This document shows positions 16,438 through 25,462 of a DNA stretch of 30,275 bases, in pieces (positions within the stretch are counted from its first letter, which is position 1; each line of letters begins with the position of its first letter). Source of the stretch: DASSKA01 sp035690905 (GTDB lineage: Bacteria; Actinomycetota; Actinomycetes; Propionibacteriales; Nocardioidaceae); NCBI GenBank assembly GCA_035690905.1, contig DASSKA010000129.1, forward strand, positions 1 to 30,275. Reading direction: 5' to 3'. Under the pieces are notes generated by a model. The model was not told the origin of the DNA. It saw only the letters and a program-made list of their open reading frames with translations, and did no database searches. Made by a program: the position numbers and the translations under genes.

Positions 16438-17204
16438 CGCTCTCGCACCGTCCTCTTCTCGATCCGCTTCTCCGCCGCCTGCTCCGGGGTCAGCGCCACC
16501 ACCCGCTGCACGAACACCCCGGGCGTGTGCACCTCGTTCGGGTCCAGCTCTCCCGGATCCACGAGCTGCTCGACCTCGGCGACAGTGACCCGTCCGCACA
16601 TCGCGGCCATCGGGTTGAAGTTGCGCGCCGAGTCCCGGAACACCAGGTTCCCGTGCCGGTCACCCTTCCACGCCCGCACCAGCCCGAAGTCGGCCACCAG
16701 CGCCTGCTCCAGCACGAACTCCTTGTCGCCCTCGGCGGTGGTGAAGGTGCGCACCTCCTTCGCGGGGGAGGAGACCGTCACGTTCCCCGCGTCGTCGTAC
16801 CTCCACGGCAGCCCGCCCTCGGCGACCTGCGTGCCGACCCCGGTCGCGGTGAAGAACGCCGGGATCCCGCACCCACCGGCCCGCATCCGCTCGGCCAGCG
16901 TGCCCTGCGGGGTCAGCTCCACCTCGAGCTCGCCGTGCAGGTACTGCCGCGCGAACTCCTTGTTCTCTCCGACGTACGACGAGACCATCCGGCGGATGCG
17001 CTTGGCGGACAGCAGCCGACCCAGCCCCCACTCGTCGACACCGCAGTTGTTCGAGATCGCCTCCAGCTCGTCGGCGCCCTGCTCCAGCAGGGCCTCGATC
17101 AGCACCGACGGGATCCCGCACAGGCCGAAGCCACCCACCGCGATCGTCGACCCCGACGCGATGTCGGCCACCGCCTCCGCGGCACTGCCCACCACCTTGT
17201 CCAC
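16425..17204 (-). CDS. scoA: 3-oxoacid CoA-transferase subunit A
   Basis: 259 residues. The N-terminal GSTIAVGGFGLCGIP is the CoA-transferase family I signature, and NNCGVDEWGLGRLL and FFTATGVGTQVAEGG follow as in SCOT alpha subunits. GTG start with ribosome site GAGGAGG (17218-17212), 7 nt upstream. The last residues (ERSGG) and stop are encoded within the REP-like repeat, and the tail beyond the conserved fold is poorly conserved in character, so the repeat may have replaced the original 3' end. First gene of the scoAB operon, divergent from the Bag ATPase operon. Confidence 0.93.
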   Translation of the reverse strand: MDKVVGSAAEAVADIASGSTIAVGGFGLCGIPSVLIEALLEQGADELEAISNNCGVDEWGLGRLLSAKRIRRMVSSYVGENKEFARQYLHGELEVELTPQGTLAERMRAGGCGIPAFFTATGVGTQVAEGGLPWRYDDAGNVTVSSPAKEVRTFTTAEGDKEFVLEQALVADFGLVRAWKGDRHGNLVFRDSARNFNPMAAMCGRVTVAEVEQLVDPGELDPNEVHTPGVFVQRVVALTPEQAAEKRIEKRTVRERSGG

Positions 17205-17279
17205 CGAACAACCTCCTCGTCCGACCGTGATGCTCTACGCGCAACGGATGCGATCCTAGTCACGTCGGCACTCCGCCCG

Positions 17280-17345
17280 CCGGGCCAGGCTCCGGCAGCG
17301 GCCGGGCAAGGCTCCGGCAGCGGCCGGGCTAGGCTCGGGCGCGTG
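17280..17345 (+). repeat. 22-bp tandem repeat, three units, ending in a promoter and start codon
   Basis: Units 17280-17301 and 17302-17323 differ at one base; the third (17324-17345) is diverged in its last third. At the same place in each unit the hexamer reads CAGGCT, AAGGCT and TAGGCT; only the last is a good -10 box and it serves the ATPase gene. Confidence 0.8.
17330..17335 (+). promoter_or_regulatory. -10 box TAGGCT for the ArsA-like ATPase operon
   Basis: TAGGCT followed by a 7-nt spacer and GTG 17343, consistent with a leaderless mRNA. Confidence 0.6.
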
Positions 17346-18347
17346 GCGTCTCCGACAGCAGAGATCGACTGGGCCGGCATCCGGCTGCACGTCGTGACCG
17401 GCAAGGGCGGGACCGGGAAGACCACGGTCGCGGCCGCGCTGGCGCTGGCCATCGCGTCGGCCGGCAAGAGCGTGCTGCTGTGCGAGGTGGAGGGCCGGCA
17501 GGGCATCGCCCGCCTGTTCGACGTGGCCCCGCTGCCCTACGAGGAGACCAGGATCGCCAGCGGACCCAGCGACGGCGGGGACCTCTACGCCCTCGCGATC
17601 GACCCGGAGTCCGCGCTGCTGGAGTACCTCGCGATGTACTACCGGCTCGGACGCGCCGGCAAGGCGCTCGACCGCTTCGGGGTGATCGACTTCGCGACCA
17701 CCATCGCGCCCGGCGTGCGCGACGTGCTGCTGACCGGCAAGGTCTACGAGGCGGTGCACCGCAACCGGCGCAGCCGCAACGCGCGGCAGTACGACGCGGT
17801 GGTGCTCGACGCGCCGCCGACGGGCAGGATCCTGCCCTTCCTGAACGTGAACAGCGAGCTGTCCGGGCTGGCGAAGGTCGGGCCGATCCGCAGCCAGGCC
17901 GACACCGTGATGACCCTGCTGCGCTCGCCGCGCACCGCCGTGCACCTGGTCACCGTGCTCGAGGAGATGCCGGTGCAGGAGACCGCCGACGGCATCGAGG
18001 GCCTGCAGCATGCCAAGCTGCCGGTCGGCGCGGTGCTGGTGAACCTGCTGCGCAGCAACCAGCTCGACGACACCGCCCGCGCCGAGGCGCTCGCCGGCCG
18101 GCTGCCCCGCGCGGACATCGGCGACGACCTGACCTCGGTCGGCGTCGATCCGGAGCCGGCGCTGCTCGACGGGCTGCTGACCGAGGCGCACGAGCACGCC
18201 CAGCGACGGGCGCTCGAGGACGAGCAGCGCCGGCACATCGACAAGCTGGACGTGCCGGTGCTCGACCTGCCCCGGCTGCCGGACGGCGTCGACCTCGGGG
18301 GGCTCTACGAGCTGGCCGCCGAGCTGTGCGAACAGGGCGTGAGATGA
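17343..18347 (+). CDS. ArsA/GET3-like ATPase, first of a pair (BagA-like)
   Basis: 334 residues from GTG 17343. The deviant Walker A GKGGTGKTT (20-28) identifies the SIMIBI class; VLDAPPTG is the switch region. The homologue is Rv3679, which together with Rv3680 forms an ArsA/Get3-like pair linked to redox protection in mycobacteria. The open frame upstream (from 16374) is antisense to scoA and not coding. Start fixed by the TAGGCT box. Overlaps the next gene by ATGA, so the subunits are made together. Confidence 0.9.
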   Translation: MASPTAEIDWAGIRLHVVTGKGGTGKTTVAAALALAIASAGKSVLLCEVEGRQGIARLFDVAPLPYEETRIASGPSDGGDLYALAIDPESALLEYLAMYYRLGRAGKALDRFGVIDFATTIAPGVRDVLLTGKVYEAVHRNRRSRNARQYDAVVLDAPPTGRILPFLNVNSELSGLAKVGPIRSQADTVMTLLRSPRTAVHLVTVLEEMPVQETADGIEGLQHAKLPVGAVLVNLLRSNQLDDTARAEALAGRLPRADIGDDLTSVGVDPEPALLDGLLTEAHEHAQRRALEDEQRRHIDKLDVPVLDLPRLPDGVDLGGLYELAAELCEQGVR

Positions 18348-19543
18348 GCAGCCGGACCCGAGCGCGCCACGGACGGCTGGCCGGCCGCGCCGAGCCCGCG
18401 CCGGTGCTCGACGTCGACGCGCTGCTCGACGACCCGGCGACCCGGATCGTGGTCTGCTGCGGCTCCGGCGGGGTCGGCAAGACCACCACGTCCGCGGCGC
18501 TGGCGCTGCGCGCGGCCGAGCGCGGCCGCCGGGTGGTGGTGCTGACCATCGACCCGGCCCGCCGGCTGGCGCAGTCGATGGGCATCGAGGCGCTGGACAA
18601 CACCCCCCGGCCGGTGCCGGGCGCGCACGCCACGAACGGCGGATCGCTCGACGCGATGATGCTGGACATGAAGCGCACCTTCGACGAGGTGGTCGTGAGC
18701 CAGGCCAGCCCGGAGAAGGCAGCCCAGATCCTGGCCAACCCGTTCTACCAGGCGCTGTCGAGCTCGTTCGCCGGCACGCAGGAGTACATGGCGATGGAGA
18801 AGCTGGGCCAGCTGCACCGCGACGCCCAGCGCAGCGGCCGGTGGGACCTGATCGTGGTCGACACCCCTCCGTCGCGGTCGGCGCTGGACTTCCTGGACGC
18901 GCCAGAGCGGCTGTCCAGCTTCCTCGACGGCCGGTTCATCCGGCTGCTGCTGGCTCCCGCGCGCGGACCGGCCAAGCTGATGACGGCGGGACTGGGAGTG
19001 GTGACGAACGCGATGACCAAGATCCTGGGTGCCCAGGTGCTGCGCGACATGCAGACCTTCGTGGCCGCCTTCGACACGCTGTTCGGCGGCTTCCGTCAGC
19101 GCGCCCAGAAGACCTTCGAGCTGCTCCAGGCGTCCGGCACGTCCTTCCTGGTGGTGGCCGCTCCGGAGACGGACGCGATCCGGGAGGCTGCCTACTTCGT
19201 CGAGCGCCTCGAGGAGGAGCGGATGCCGCTGTCCGGGCTGGTGGTCAACCGCGCCGGCCAGCTGCCGCCGGGCGGGCTGTCCGCCGATGAGGCGACCGCC
19301 GCCGCCGAGCGGCTGGACCGGGCACGCAAGCGCAACGGCACCGCGACCGCCGCACTCACCGCGGGCCTGCTGCGGCTGCACGCCGAGCGGGTCCGCATCG
19401 TGGCAAGGGAGACTCGGCTGGCGCAGCGGTTCACCGCCGCTCACCCGCACGTGCCGACCCGGGTGCTCCCCGCGCTGCCCACCGACGTGCATGACCTGGA
19501 CGGCCTGCGGCTGGTCGGCGAGCTGTTGGGCAGCCCGCGCTGA
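18344..19543 (+). CDS. ArsA/GET3-like ATPase, second of the pair (BagB-like)
   Basis: 399 residues. Walker A GSGGVGKTTT (40-49), switch VVDTPPSRSALDFLDAP, and a long helical middle region (about 150-260) that in this family forms the client or partner surface. Homologue of Rv3680. Start ATG overlaps the bagA-like stop; the downstream convergent gene is whiB, 11 nt away. The partners probably form a heteromer. The client is unknown; no arsenical pump gene is near, so arsenite export is unlikely. Confidence 0.9.
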   Translation: MSSRTRARHGRLAGRAEPAPVLDVDALLDDPATRIVVCCGSGGVGKTTTSAALALRAAERGRRVVVLTIDPARRLAQSMGIEALDNTPRPVPGAHATNGGSLDAMMLDMKRTFDEVVVSQASPEKAAQILANPFYQALSSSFAGTQEYMAMEKLGQLHRDAQRSGRWDLIVVDTPPSRSALDFLDAPERLSSFLDGRFIRLLLAPARGPAKLMTAGLGVVTNAMTKILGAQVLRDMQTFVAAFDTLFGGFRQRAQKTFELLQASGTSFLVVAAPETDAIREAAYFVERLEEERMPLSGLVVNRAGQLPPGGLSADEATAAAERLDRARKRNGTATAALTAGLLRLHAERVRIVARETRLAQRFTAAHPHVPTRVLPALPTDVHDLDGLRLVGELLGSPR

Positions 19544-19554
19544 AGGCGCCGGGG

Positions 19555-19869
19555 TCAGGCGGTGACGGCGGCCAGGTCCGAGGCGGCGGTGCCGGCCACG
19601 TGGTCGGCCTTCGCGGTCTCGAGGAGCCGGCGCCATGAGGTGACGTTCGGCCGCTTGCGGAGCAGCGCCCGGCGCTCCCGCTCGGTCATTCCACCCCAGA
19701 CGCCCCACTCGATCCCGTTGTCCAGGGCCTCGGCCAGACACTCGGTGCGCACCGGGCAGCCCGCGCACAGCATCTTGGCGCGGTTCTGTGCCGCACCACG
19801 CACGAACAGGTCGTCCGGTCGAGTTTTGTTGCACAGGGCCTGTGCGGCCCAGTCCTCGTTCCAGGTCAT
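19555..19869 (-). CDS. whiB4: WhiB-family Fe-S redox regulator (WhiB4-like by position)
   Basis: 104 residues. The four cluster cysteines are C13, C35, C38 and C44 (C-x2-C-x5-C), followed by GVWGG (56-60) and the basic ERERRALLRKRP. Binds a [4Fe-4S] cluster and controls transcription in response to oxidants. Position between the ATPase pair and ponA2 is that of whiB4 (Rv3681c). ATG start with GGGAGGAA 6 nt upstream, so the gene has a leader, unlike ponA2 opposite. Confidence 0.93.
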   Translation of the reverse strand: MTWNEDWAAQALCNKTRPDDLFVRGAAQNRAKMLCAGCPVRTECLAEALDNGIEWGVWGGMTERERRALLRKRPNVTSWRRLLETAKADHVAGTAASDLAAVTA

Positions 19870-20231
19870 GATCGCTTCCTCCCAGAAGGCGCCCCGCGTC
19901 CGTCAGCGGGGAGAGTCAAACCCCACGTTCGAAGGTAAAGAGTTCAGAAGGAACGAAACAGACACAGAGGGAGGAACTTCTTGTAGTCCCAAGTAACTAG
20001 GGACAACCGCCAAGTGGTGGCGCACCGGCCCGGACAGGTGGCGGATGGGGCGTGAAGAGGGCCACGCGACACACGGTGTGCCCGGCCGTAGCACCCGGGT
20101 AGCTTCCCGGTAGTCCTTTCGGGCCAGCCCTGGGCGGTACGGCGCGACGCGCCCGGGGCGCCAGATGCGCGCGACGCGGCGCGGGATGCGGTAGGAGAGG
20201 ACGCCTAGGGACGTTCCCGTACCCTTGCGAC
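19870..20231. other. 362-bp divergent regulatory region between whiB4-like and ponA2-like genes
   Basis: No gene seen. The half near whiB (about 19915-20005) is notably less GC-rich than the surroundings and probably holds the whiB promoter and leader. Small symmetric sequences occur at 20029-20030 (CGCCA/TGGCG arms around it, weak) and CACAC-G-GTGTG at 20070-20080. The right end carries TACCCT before ponA2. Confidence 0.5.
20220..20225 (+). promoter_or_regulatory. -10 box TACCCT for the ponA2-like gene
   Basis: TACCCT, 6-nt spacer, ATG 20232. Fits the leaderless pattern of the window. Confidence 0.55.
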
Positions 20232-22631
20232 ATGGCTTCTCGGAGAACCGACCGGCTGGGGTTCGGCAGCGTGCTGTCCCATCTGGCCGTGATGGTGGCG
20301 GTCGCCGCCGTGACGGGCGTGCTGGCAGCGGGCCTCGCGATCCCCTTCGCCGGGGTCTTCGGGCTCGGTGCGCGCACCGTCGCGAAGACCATGGACCACC
20401 TACCCGCGAAGCTGACCACCGCCCCGCTCGCCCAGCGCAGCCGGATGCTGGACGCCAACGGCAAGGTGATCGCCACCTTCTACGACCAGAACCGGGTCAA
20501 CGTCACGCTGGCGCAGATGGCGCCGATCATGCGCAAGGCGATCGTCTCGATCGAGGACTACCGGTTCTACCAGCACGGCGCCATCGACCTGAAGGGCACG
20601 CTGCGGGCGTTCGTGGAGAACCAGGCCAGCAACGGCATCGTGCAGGGTGGCTCCTCGATCACCCAGCAGATGGTCAAGCTGACCCTGGTCAACCAGGCGA
20701 AGACCAAGGCGCAGTACCAAGCCGCCACCGCCGACACCTACCAGCGCAAGCTGCTCGAGCTGCGCTACGCCGTGGCGTTCGAGCGGAAGTACTCCAAGAA
20801 CTGGATCCTGCAGCGCTACCTGAACCTGGCTTACTTCGGGGACGGCGCCTACGGCATCGAGGCCGCAGCCCGGCACTACTTCTCCAAGCACGCCGCGGAC
20901 CTGAACCTCAAGGAGGCGGCACTGCTCGCCGGCCTGGTGCAGAACCCGAGCAACTACGACCCGACCACCAACCCCGAGGTCGCCCGGCAGCGCCGCAACA
21001 CGGTGCTGGCCCGGATGGCGCAGCTGCAGGTCATCTCCCCCGAGACCGCCAAGAAGGCCGAGCACAGCAGCCTCGGCCTGAACGTCACCCCAGCACGCAA
21101 CGGCTGCATCTCCTCTGTCGCACCGTGGTTCTGCGACTACGCGCGGGCCTACCTGCTCGCCGACCCCGCGATGGGCAAGACCCCGCAGGCGCGACTGCAG
21201 AAGATCAACGGCGGCGGACTCACCATCAAGACCACGCTGAAGCCACGGATCGAGAAGGCCGCGACCCGCGCGGTGCGCGACCACGTGTACCCCACCGACC
21301 ACGCCATCGGCGCGCTCGCCATGGTCCAGCCGGGCACCGGGAACGTCCGGGCACTGGCGCAGTCACGGCCGATGGGCGCGGAGAAGAGGAAGGGCCAGAC
21401 CTTCCTCAACTACGTGGTCCCCAAGAAGTACGGCGACGCGAACGGCTTCCAGGCGGGCTCCACCTTCAAGGCGTTCGTGCTGTCCGCGGCGATCGACCAG
21501 GGCATCCCGCTGGACACCACGATCAACGCACCGCCGCAGGTCTCGATCCCGGTCAGCAACTACAAGCGCTGCGACGGCTACATCAAGAGCGGGGACGTCT
21601 GGAGCCCGGTCAACTCCACCGGCTCCGGCACGTTCAACCTCTACACCGGAACCCAGCTGTCGGTGAACACCTTCTTCGCCCAGCTCGAGGAGCGGACCGG
21701 GTTGTGCGAGCCGGTGCACCTGGCTCGGGAGATGGGGCTGGTGGTGCCGGACTCGCAGGTCTACCCGCCGTTCACCCTCGGCATCACCGACACCAACCCG
21801 CTGAGCATGGCCGCGGCGTACGCGACCTTCCCGGCGCGGGGCGAGTACTGCAACCCGCGTCCCGTGACCGAGGTCATCGACTCCACCGGCAAGGTGGTCA
21901 AGAAGTACCCCCAGCAGTGCCACCAGGTCATCGGCGAGGACGTCGCGGACGCTGTCAACTCCGTGCTCCGCGGGGTGCAGGAGCCCGGCGGCTTCGGGTA
22001 CGACGTGGGCATCAGCCTCAACCAGCCCTCGGCGGCCAAGACCGGCACCAGCGAGAACAACCGCTCGGTGTGGTTCATCGGCTACACGCCGAACATGTCC
22101 GCCGCTGCGATGCTCGCCGGCGTGAACTCCGCGGGACACTGGAAGAGCCTCAACGGGATGACCATCGGCGGGCAGTACGTCGCCCAGGCACACGGAAGCT
22201 CCAACGCCGGACCGATCTGGGGCCAGGCGATGAAGGCCATCGAGGACATGCTGCCGAACGAGCACTTCCACCGGCCCAACCCGCGCACCATCCAGGGGCA
22301 GATGATCACCCTGCCGACCGTGGCCGGCCAGACACCCCAGAAGGCCGCGGACATCCTGCGCCGCGCCGGCTTCAGCCCGGTGATCGGCCCGTCGGTGAAC
22401 TCGAGCTACGCCGCCGGCACGGTCGCCTACACCGACCCGGCGGAGGGCACCGAGCTGGGCACCGGGTCCACGGTGACCATCTACGTCTCCAACGGCACCC
22501 CGGTGCCGCCGCCCCCGCCGACGAACCCGTCGCCGCCGCCCGCCACCCACTCGCCGGGCCCGCAGCCGCCCAGCCCCGGCGGTGGCGGTGGGAACGGCAA
22601 CGGAAACGGGAACGGGAAGCCGAAGCCCTAG
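20232..22631 (+). CDS. ponA2: Class A penicillin-binding protein with PASTA domain (PonA2-like)
   Basis: 799 residues. A signal anchor at about 17-45 precedes the GT51 glycosyltransferase (catalytic E108 in SIEDYRFYQHG; second motif GGSSITQQ at 139-146). The transpeptidase domain has S410-T-F-K413, S477-V-N479 and K603-T-G605. One PASTA domain (about 690-753) follows, then a proline-rich stretch and a Gly-Asn tail. It builds and cross-links peptidoglycan outside the membrane. Position after whiB4 matches ponA2 (Rv3682). The apparently leaderless start excludes a long 5'UTR. Confidence 0.95.
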   Translation: MASRRTDRLGFGSVLSHLAVMVAVAAVTGVLAAGLAIPFAGVFGLGARTVAKTMDHLPAKLTTAPLAQRSRMLDANGKVIATFYDQNRVNVTLAQMAPIMRKAIVSIEDYRFYQHGAIDLKGTLRAFVENQASNGIVQGGSSITQQMVKLTLVNQAKTKAQYQAATADTYQRKLLELRYAVAFERKYSKNWILQRYLNLAYFGDGAYGIEAAARHYFSKHAADLNLKEAALLAGLVQNPSNYDPTTNPEVARQRRNTVLARMAQLQVISPETAKKAEHSSLGLNVTPARNGCISSVAPWFCDYARAYLLADPAMGKTPQARLQKINGGGLTIKTTLKPRIEKAATRAVRDHVYPTDHAIGALAMVQPGTGNVRALAQSRPMGAEKRKGQTFLNYVVPKKYGDANGFQAGSTFKAFVLSAAIDQGIPLDTTINAPPQVSIPVSNYKRCDGYIKSGDVWSPVNSTGSGTFNLYTGTQLSVNTFFAQLEERTGLCEPVHLAREMGLVVPDSQVYPPFTLGITDTNPLSMAAAYATFPARGEYCNPRPVTEVIDSTGKVVKKYPQQCHQVIGEDVADAVNSVLRGVQEPGGFGYDVGISLNQPSAAKTGTSENNRSVWFIGYTPNMSAAAMLAGVNSAGHWKSLNGMTIGGQYVAQAHGSSNAGPIWGQAMKAIEDMLPNEHFHRPNPRTIQGQMITLPTVAGQTPQKAADILRRAGFSPVIGPSVNSSYAAGTVAYTDPAEGTELGTGSTVTIYVSNGTPVPPPPPTNPSPPPATHSPGPQPPSPGGGGGNGNGNGNGKPKP

Positions 22632-22640
22632 CCGAACCGG

Positions 22641-23099
22641 TCAGCCCAGCTGGCGCCGCACCTCGGCCGCCACCGAGCCGCCCTCGGCCCGACCCCGGAC
22701 CTGCGGCTGCAGGGCGCCCATCACCTTGCCCATCGCGCGCATGCCCTCCGCGCCGACGCCCAGCCTCTCGATGGTCCCGGCGACCAGCGCGCTGATCTCC
22801 TCGTCGGAGAGCTGCTCGGGCAGGTACTCGACGATCACCTCCGCCTCGGCCCGCTCCTTGGCCGCCTGCTCCGCACGGCCGCCGCCCTCGAACGCCTCGG
22901 CCGCCTCGCGCCGCTTCTTGGCCTCGGTGCTGAGCACGCCGACCACGTCGTCGTCGCTGAGCTCGCGCGGCTGCTTGCCGGCGACCTCGGCGGTGGTGAT
23001 CGCGGCCAGCAGCATCCGCAGCGTGGAGGACCGCAGCTCGTCGCGGGACTTCATCGCGGTGGTCAGGTCGGCACGAAGACGGTCCTTGAGGTCGCTCAT
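22641..23099 (-). CDS. GatB/YqeY domain protein
   Basis: 152 residues, full length for the family. Begins SDLKDRLRADLTTAMKSRD and ends with MGKVMGALQPQVRGRAEGG, the YqeY pattern related to the tRNA-binding tail of GatB. Role unclear. ATG start supported by GACAAT 6 nt upstream (23111-23106 on the minus strand). Convergent with ponA2, 9 nt apart, and divergent from the metallophosphoesterase. Confidence 0.93.
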   Translation of the reverse strand: MSDLKDRLRADLTTAMKSRDELRSSTLRMLLAAITTAEVAGKQPRELSDDDVVGVLSTEAKKRREAAEAFEGGGRAEQAAKERAEAEVIVEYLPEQLSDEEISALVAGTIERLGVGAEGMRAMGKVMGALQPQVRGRAEGGSVAAEVRRQLG

Positions 23100-23172
23100 G
23101 GGCACATTGTCCCCCTCCGGCGGCCGCCCGCTCCATGCCGGTGGGCTTCTGGCCGTGTGGCACGCTGGCCCC

Positions 23173-24120
23173 ATGCCACGCACCCCCGCCACCGCCTCCT
23201 CGCGCCTGGGCCGCGTCCTCGGTCTGGGCGCCCTCGCCGGGGCGGCCGGCCTTGGGTACGCCGCGGGCGTCGAGGTCCGCTGGTTCGCCCTGCGTACGAC
23301 GAACCTGCCGATCCTGCCGGCCGGCAGCGAACCGGTGCGCGTGCTGCACATCTCGGACCTGCACCTGACTCCAGCACAGCAGCTGAAGCAGGCCTGGCTG
23401 CGCAGCCTCGCCGAGCTCAAGCCGGACCTGGTCATCAGCACCGGCGACCACCTGGCGCACCCGGACGCCGTGCCGGTCGTGCTGGACGCGCTGGACGGTC
23501 TGCTCGACGCCCCCGGGGTCTTCGTGCTCGGTTCCAACGACTACTACGCGCCGACGCTGCGCAACCCGGCTCGGTACCTGCTGCCCGACGACGGCCGCCG
23601 CAACACCCATGCTCCTCAGCTGCCCTGGGGCAGCCTGCTGGACGGGCTGACCAGGCGCGGCTGGCTGAGCCTCGACAACGAGCGCGGCGAGCTCACCGTG
23701 CGCGGGCTGCGGTTCTCCTTCGCCGGCGTGGACGACCCGCACCTCGGGTTCGACGACCTCGCCGCCGTGTCCGGACCCGCCGACCCCGAGGCCGACGTGC
23801 GGGTCGCGGTCAGCCACGCGCCGTACCTCCGGGTCCTGGACGCCTTCGCCCGCGACGGGTACGACGCGGTGTTCGCCGGGCACACGCACGGCGGTCAGCT
23901 GCGGCTGCCCGGCTACGGCGCACTGGTCACCAACTGCGACCTGGACACCCGAAGGGCCAGCGGTCTGCACCGGCATCCGGCTCATGCCCCGGCCGGCGCC
24001 CCGGGCTCGACGTGGCTGCACGTGTCCGCGGGGATGGGCACCTCGCCGTACGCCCCGGTCCGGTTCTGCTGCCGCCCGGAGGCCACGCTGCTCACGCTCA
24101 CGTCCCGCTCCGCGTCCTGA
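23173..24120 (+). CDS. Calcineurin-like metallophosphoesterase
   Basis: 315 residues with one hydrophobic N-terminal segment (about 12-32), so probably membrane-tethered. Metal motifs: ISDLHL (D and H), STGDHL, LGSNDYY, VSHAP and GHTHGGQ. The third motif is GSND rather than the usual GNHD/E, so the conserved histidine after the asparagine is replaced by aspartate; this seems typical of this actinobacterial branch (from memory). Counterpart of Rv3683. CACGCT 6 nt before ATG supports a leaderless start. Substrate unknown. Confidence 0.9.
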   Translation: MPRTPATASSRLGRVLGLGALAGAAGLGYAAGVEVRWFALRTTNLPILPAGSEPVRVLHISDLHLTPAQQLKQAWLRSLAELKPDLVISTGDHLAHPDAVPVVLDALDGLLDAPGVFVLGSNDYYAPTLRNPARYLLPDDGRRNTHAPQLPWGSLLDGLTRRGWLSLDNERGELTVRGLRFSFAGVDDPHLGFDDLAAVSGPADPEADVRVAVSHAPYLRVLDAFARDGYDAVFAGHTHGGQLRLPGYGALVTNCDLDTRRASGLHRHPAHAPAGAPGSTWLHVSAGMGTSPYAPVRFCCRPEATLLTLTSRSAS

Positions 24121-24173
24121 AGCCTGGTCGGTTTCGCCGAGCAGGACCCGCTCAGGTAGACTCGCGTCGCTTT

Positions 24174-24247
<74 letters not shown>

Positions 24248-24269
24248 CCCACAGAAATCGCAGGTCAGA

Positions 24270-24300
24270 GGCCCTCGCCGGGCAACCGGCGGGGGCCTTC
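24270..24300 (+). terminator. Hairpin terminator after tRNA-Pro
   Basis: 12-bp stem (24270-24281 with 24286-24297, one G-T pair) closed by a GCAA tetraloop, followed by TTCT. Confidence 0.85.
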
Positions 24301-24338
24301 TGCGTGCCCGTCCCGTGAGCCCTCCCGCACCGTGCAGC

Positions 24339-24375
24339 AACGAATTCGCAAGTTCGTTCTGCCCGCCCAGGCGGG
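24339..24375 (-). terminator. Possible terminator for the minus-strand ATPase gene
   Basis: A GC-rich hairpin (CCCGC/GCGGG, 24362-24375) lies just beyond the stop at 24379, followed by a second inverted repeat AACGAA/TTCGTT (24339-24358). No T tract. Weak. Confidence 0.35.
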
Positions 24376-24378
24376 TGG

Positions 24379-25365
24379 TCAGCGCCGTACGCCGGCCAGC
24401 CAGTCCGAGTACGGCAACGGTGCCGCAGCGTCCTCGACCTGGGCGAGGAACTCGCCCTCCAGCCAGTTCCGCAACCGCTGAACGGGTTCCGGGGCGGGCA
24501 GGGTCATCAGCGTGCCCTCACCGGACAGCGACTCCACGCGTGAGATCAGCGCGCGCAGCAGGCCGATCTCCCTGCGCACGTCCCGGCCGACGACCACATC
24601 GATGTCGACCAGCTCGCGGCCATCTCGGATCGCCTCTCGGGCGATGATCCGGGCCGGGTCCCAGTTCGCGGCGTGGCTGGCGACGTACTCAGCCAGCTCG
24701 GCGGCGAGGTCCCGGAACGTCGGGTCGGCCATCCGGTCGCCGATCAGGTACAGCTCCCGGGTGTACTCCGCGAGGTTCTCGTCGTGCACGACCAGCAGCG
24801 GCGCCGGGCATCCTCGGAACCGCACCACCGCCCAGCTCTGCGGGTCCGGCTCCGGGTCGTGGCGCTGCGCGCTGCGGGTCACGTGCGCGGTGCCAGGATT
24901 CGCAACGTCCCCGTCGGAGCCGGACGAAGCCGAAGCGAACTCCGCCCAGACCCGCTTCCCCGCGGACAGCTCGTCGATGCCCCAGCTGGTGGCGAGCGCC
25001 GAGACCAGGAACATCCCGCGGCCGGTGGCGGCGGCGTGGTCGGCGGTCGGCTCATCGAGAAGGGGACCACTCAGCTCCGGCTGCCGCGCCAGGACGTCCA
25101 CCGAGCCCATCCCGGCGTCGGCCACGGCGAGGTGTACGGCACCGGAGCGCCGCTCCAGCTCGATCCGGAAGTAGGTGCTGCCGCTGTGCAGGGTGGCGTT
25201 CGTGGCCAGCTCGCTGACGCACAGGCCGACGTCCTCCGCGAGCCTCTCGCAGCCCCAGTCGGCCAACGCGTCGTTGACGAACCGCCGCGCCGCCGGCACG
25301 CTCGCAGGCTGCGCCACCATCCGCACCTCCGCCCGCGACGGTGGCCCGTCGTGTACCGATCCCAC
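24379..25365 (-). CDS. Anti-sigma-type (RsbW-like) ATP-binding protein with C-terminal domain
   Basis: 328 residues from GTG 25365. Residues 12-145 are a HATPase_c_2 domain: N-box SELATNATLHSGS (E52, N56), DAGMG (83-87) and TGRGMFLVSALATSWG (114-129). A disordered linker leads to a C-terminal ~150-residue domain (VVRFRGCPAPLLVV, then EYTRELYLIGDRM) that I know only as an uncharacterised partner of such ATPases. Likely a serine kinase or sequestering factor in a sigma-factor switch; no sigma or anti-anti-sigma gene is nearby. The start is chosen because GATAAT (25377-25372) stands 6 nt before GTG; ATG 25383 is the alternative and has no ribosome site. Confidence 0.8.
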   Translation of the reverse strand: MGSVHDGPPSRAEVRMVAQPASVPAARRFVNDALADWGCERLAEDVGLCVSELATNATLHSGSTYFRIELERRSGAVHLAVADAGMGSVDVLARQPELSGPLLDEPTADHAAATGRGMFLVSALATSWGIDELSAGKRVWAEFASASSGSDGDVANPGTAHVTRSAQRHDPEPDPQSWAVVRFRGCPAPLLVVHDENLAEYTRELYLIGDRMADPTFRDLAAELAEYVASHAANWDPARIIAREAIRDGRELVDIDVVVGRDVRREIGLLRALISRVESLSGEGTLMTLPAPEPVQRLRNWLEGEFLAQVEDAAAPLPYSDWLAGVRR

Positions 25366-25371
25366 CCGGAC

Positions 25372-25377
25372 ATTATC
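25372..25377 (-). promoter_or_regulatory. -10 box GATAAT for the anti-sigma-type gene
   Basis: Five of six bases match TATAAT; 6-nt spacer to GTG 25365 on the minus strand. Confidence 0.5.
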
Positions 25378-25462
25378 GGACATAGTGCCGCTGAAGTGGA
25401 GGGCGCGAAGCAGCCTGGTCGCTCTCAGCGTCGTATCAGGCATATCCGTCCAGACTGGACGC

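Noticed and set aside
17343..19543. Arsenite export by the ArsA-like pair
   Set aside because: No arsB or arsenic regulator nearby; gene order points to the Bag pair instead.
20232..22631. Long open frames overlapping ponA2, scoAB and others on alternative frames
   Set aside because: High GC content produces long shadow frames; they lack motifs and start signals, and the real genes explain the DNA.
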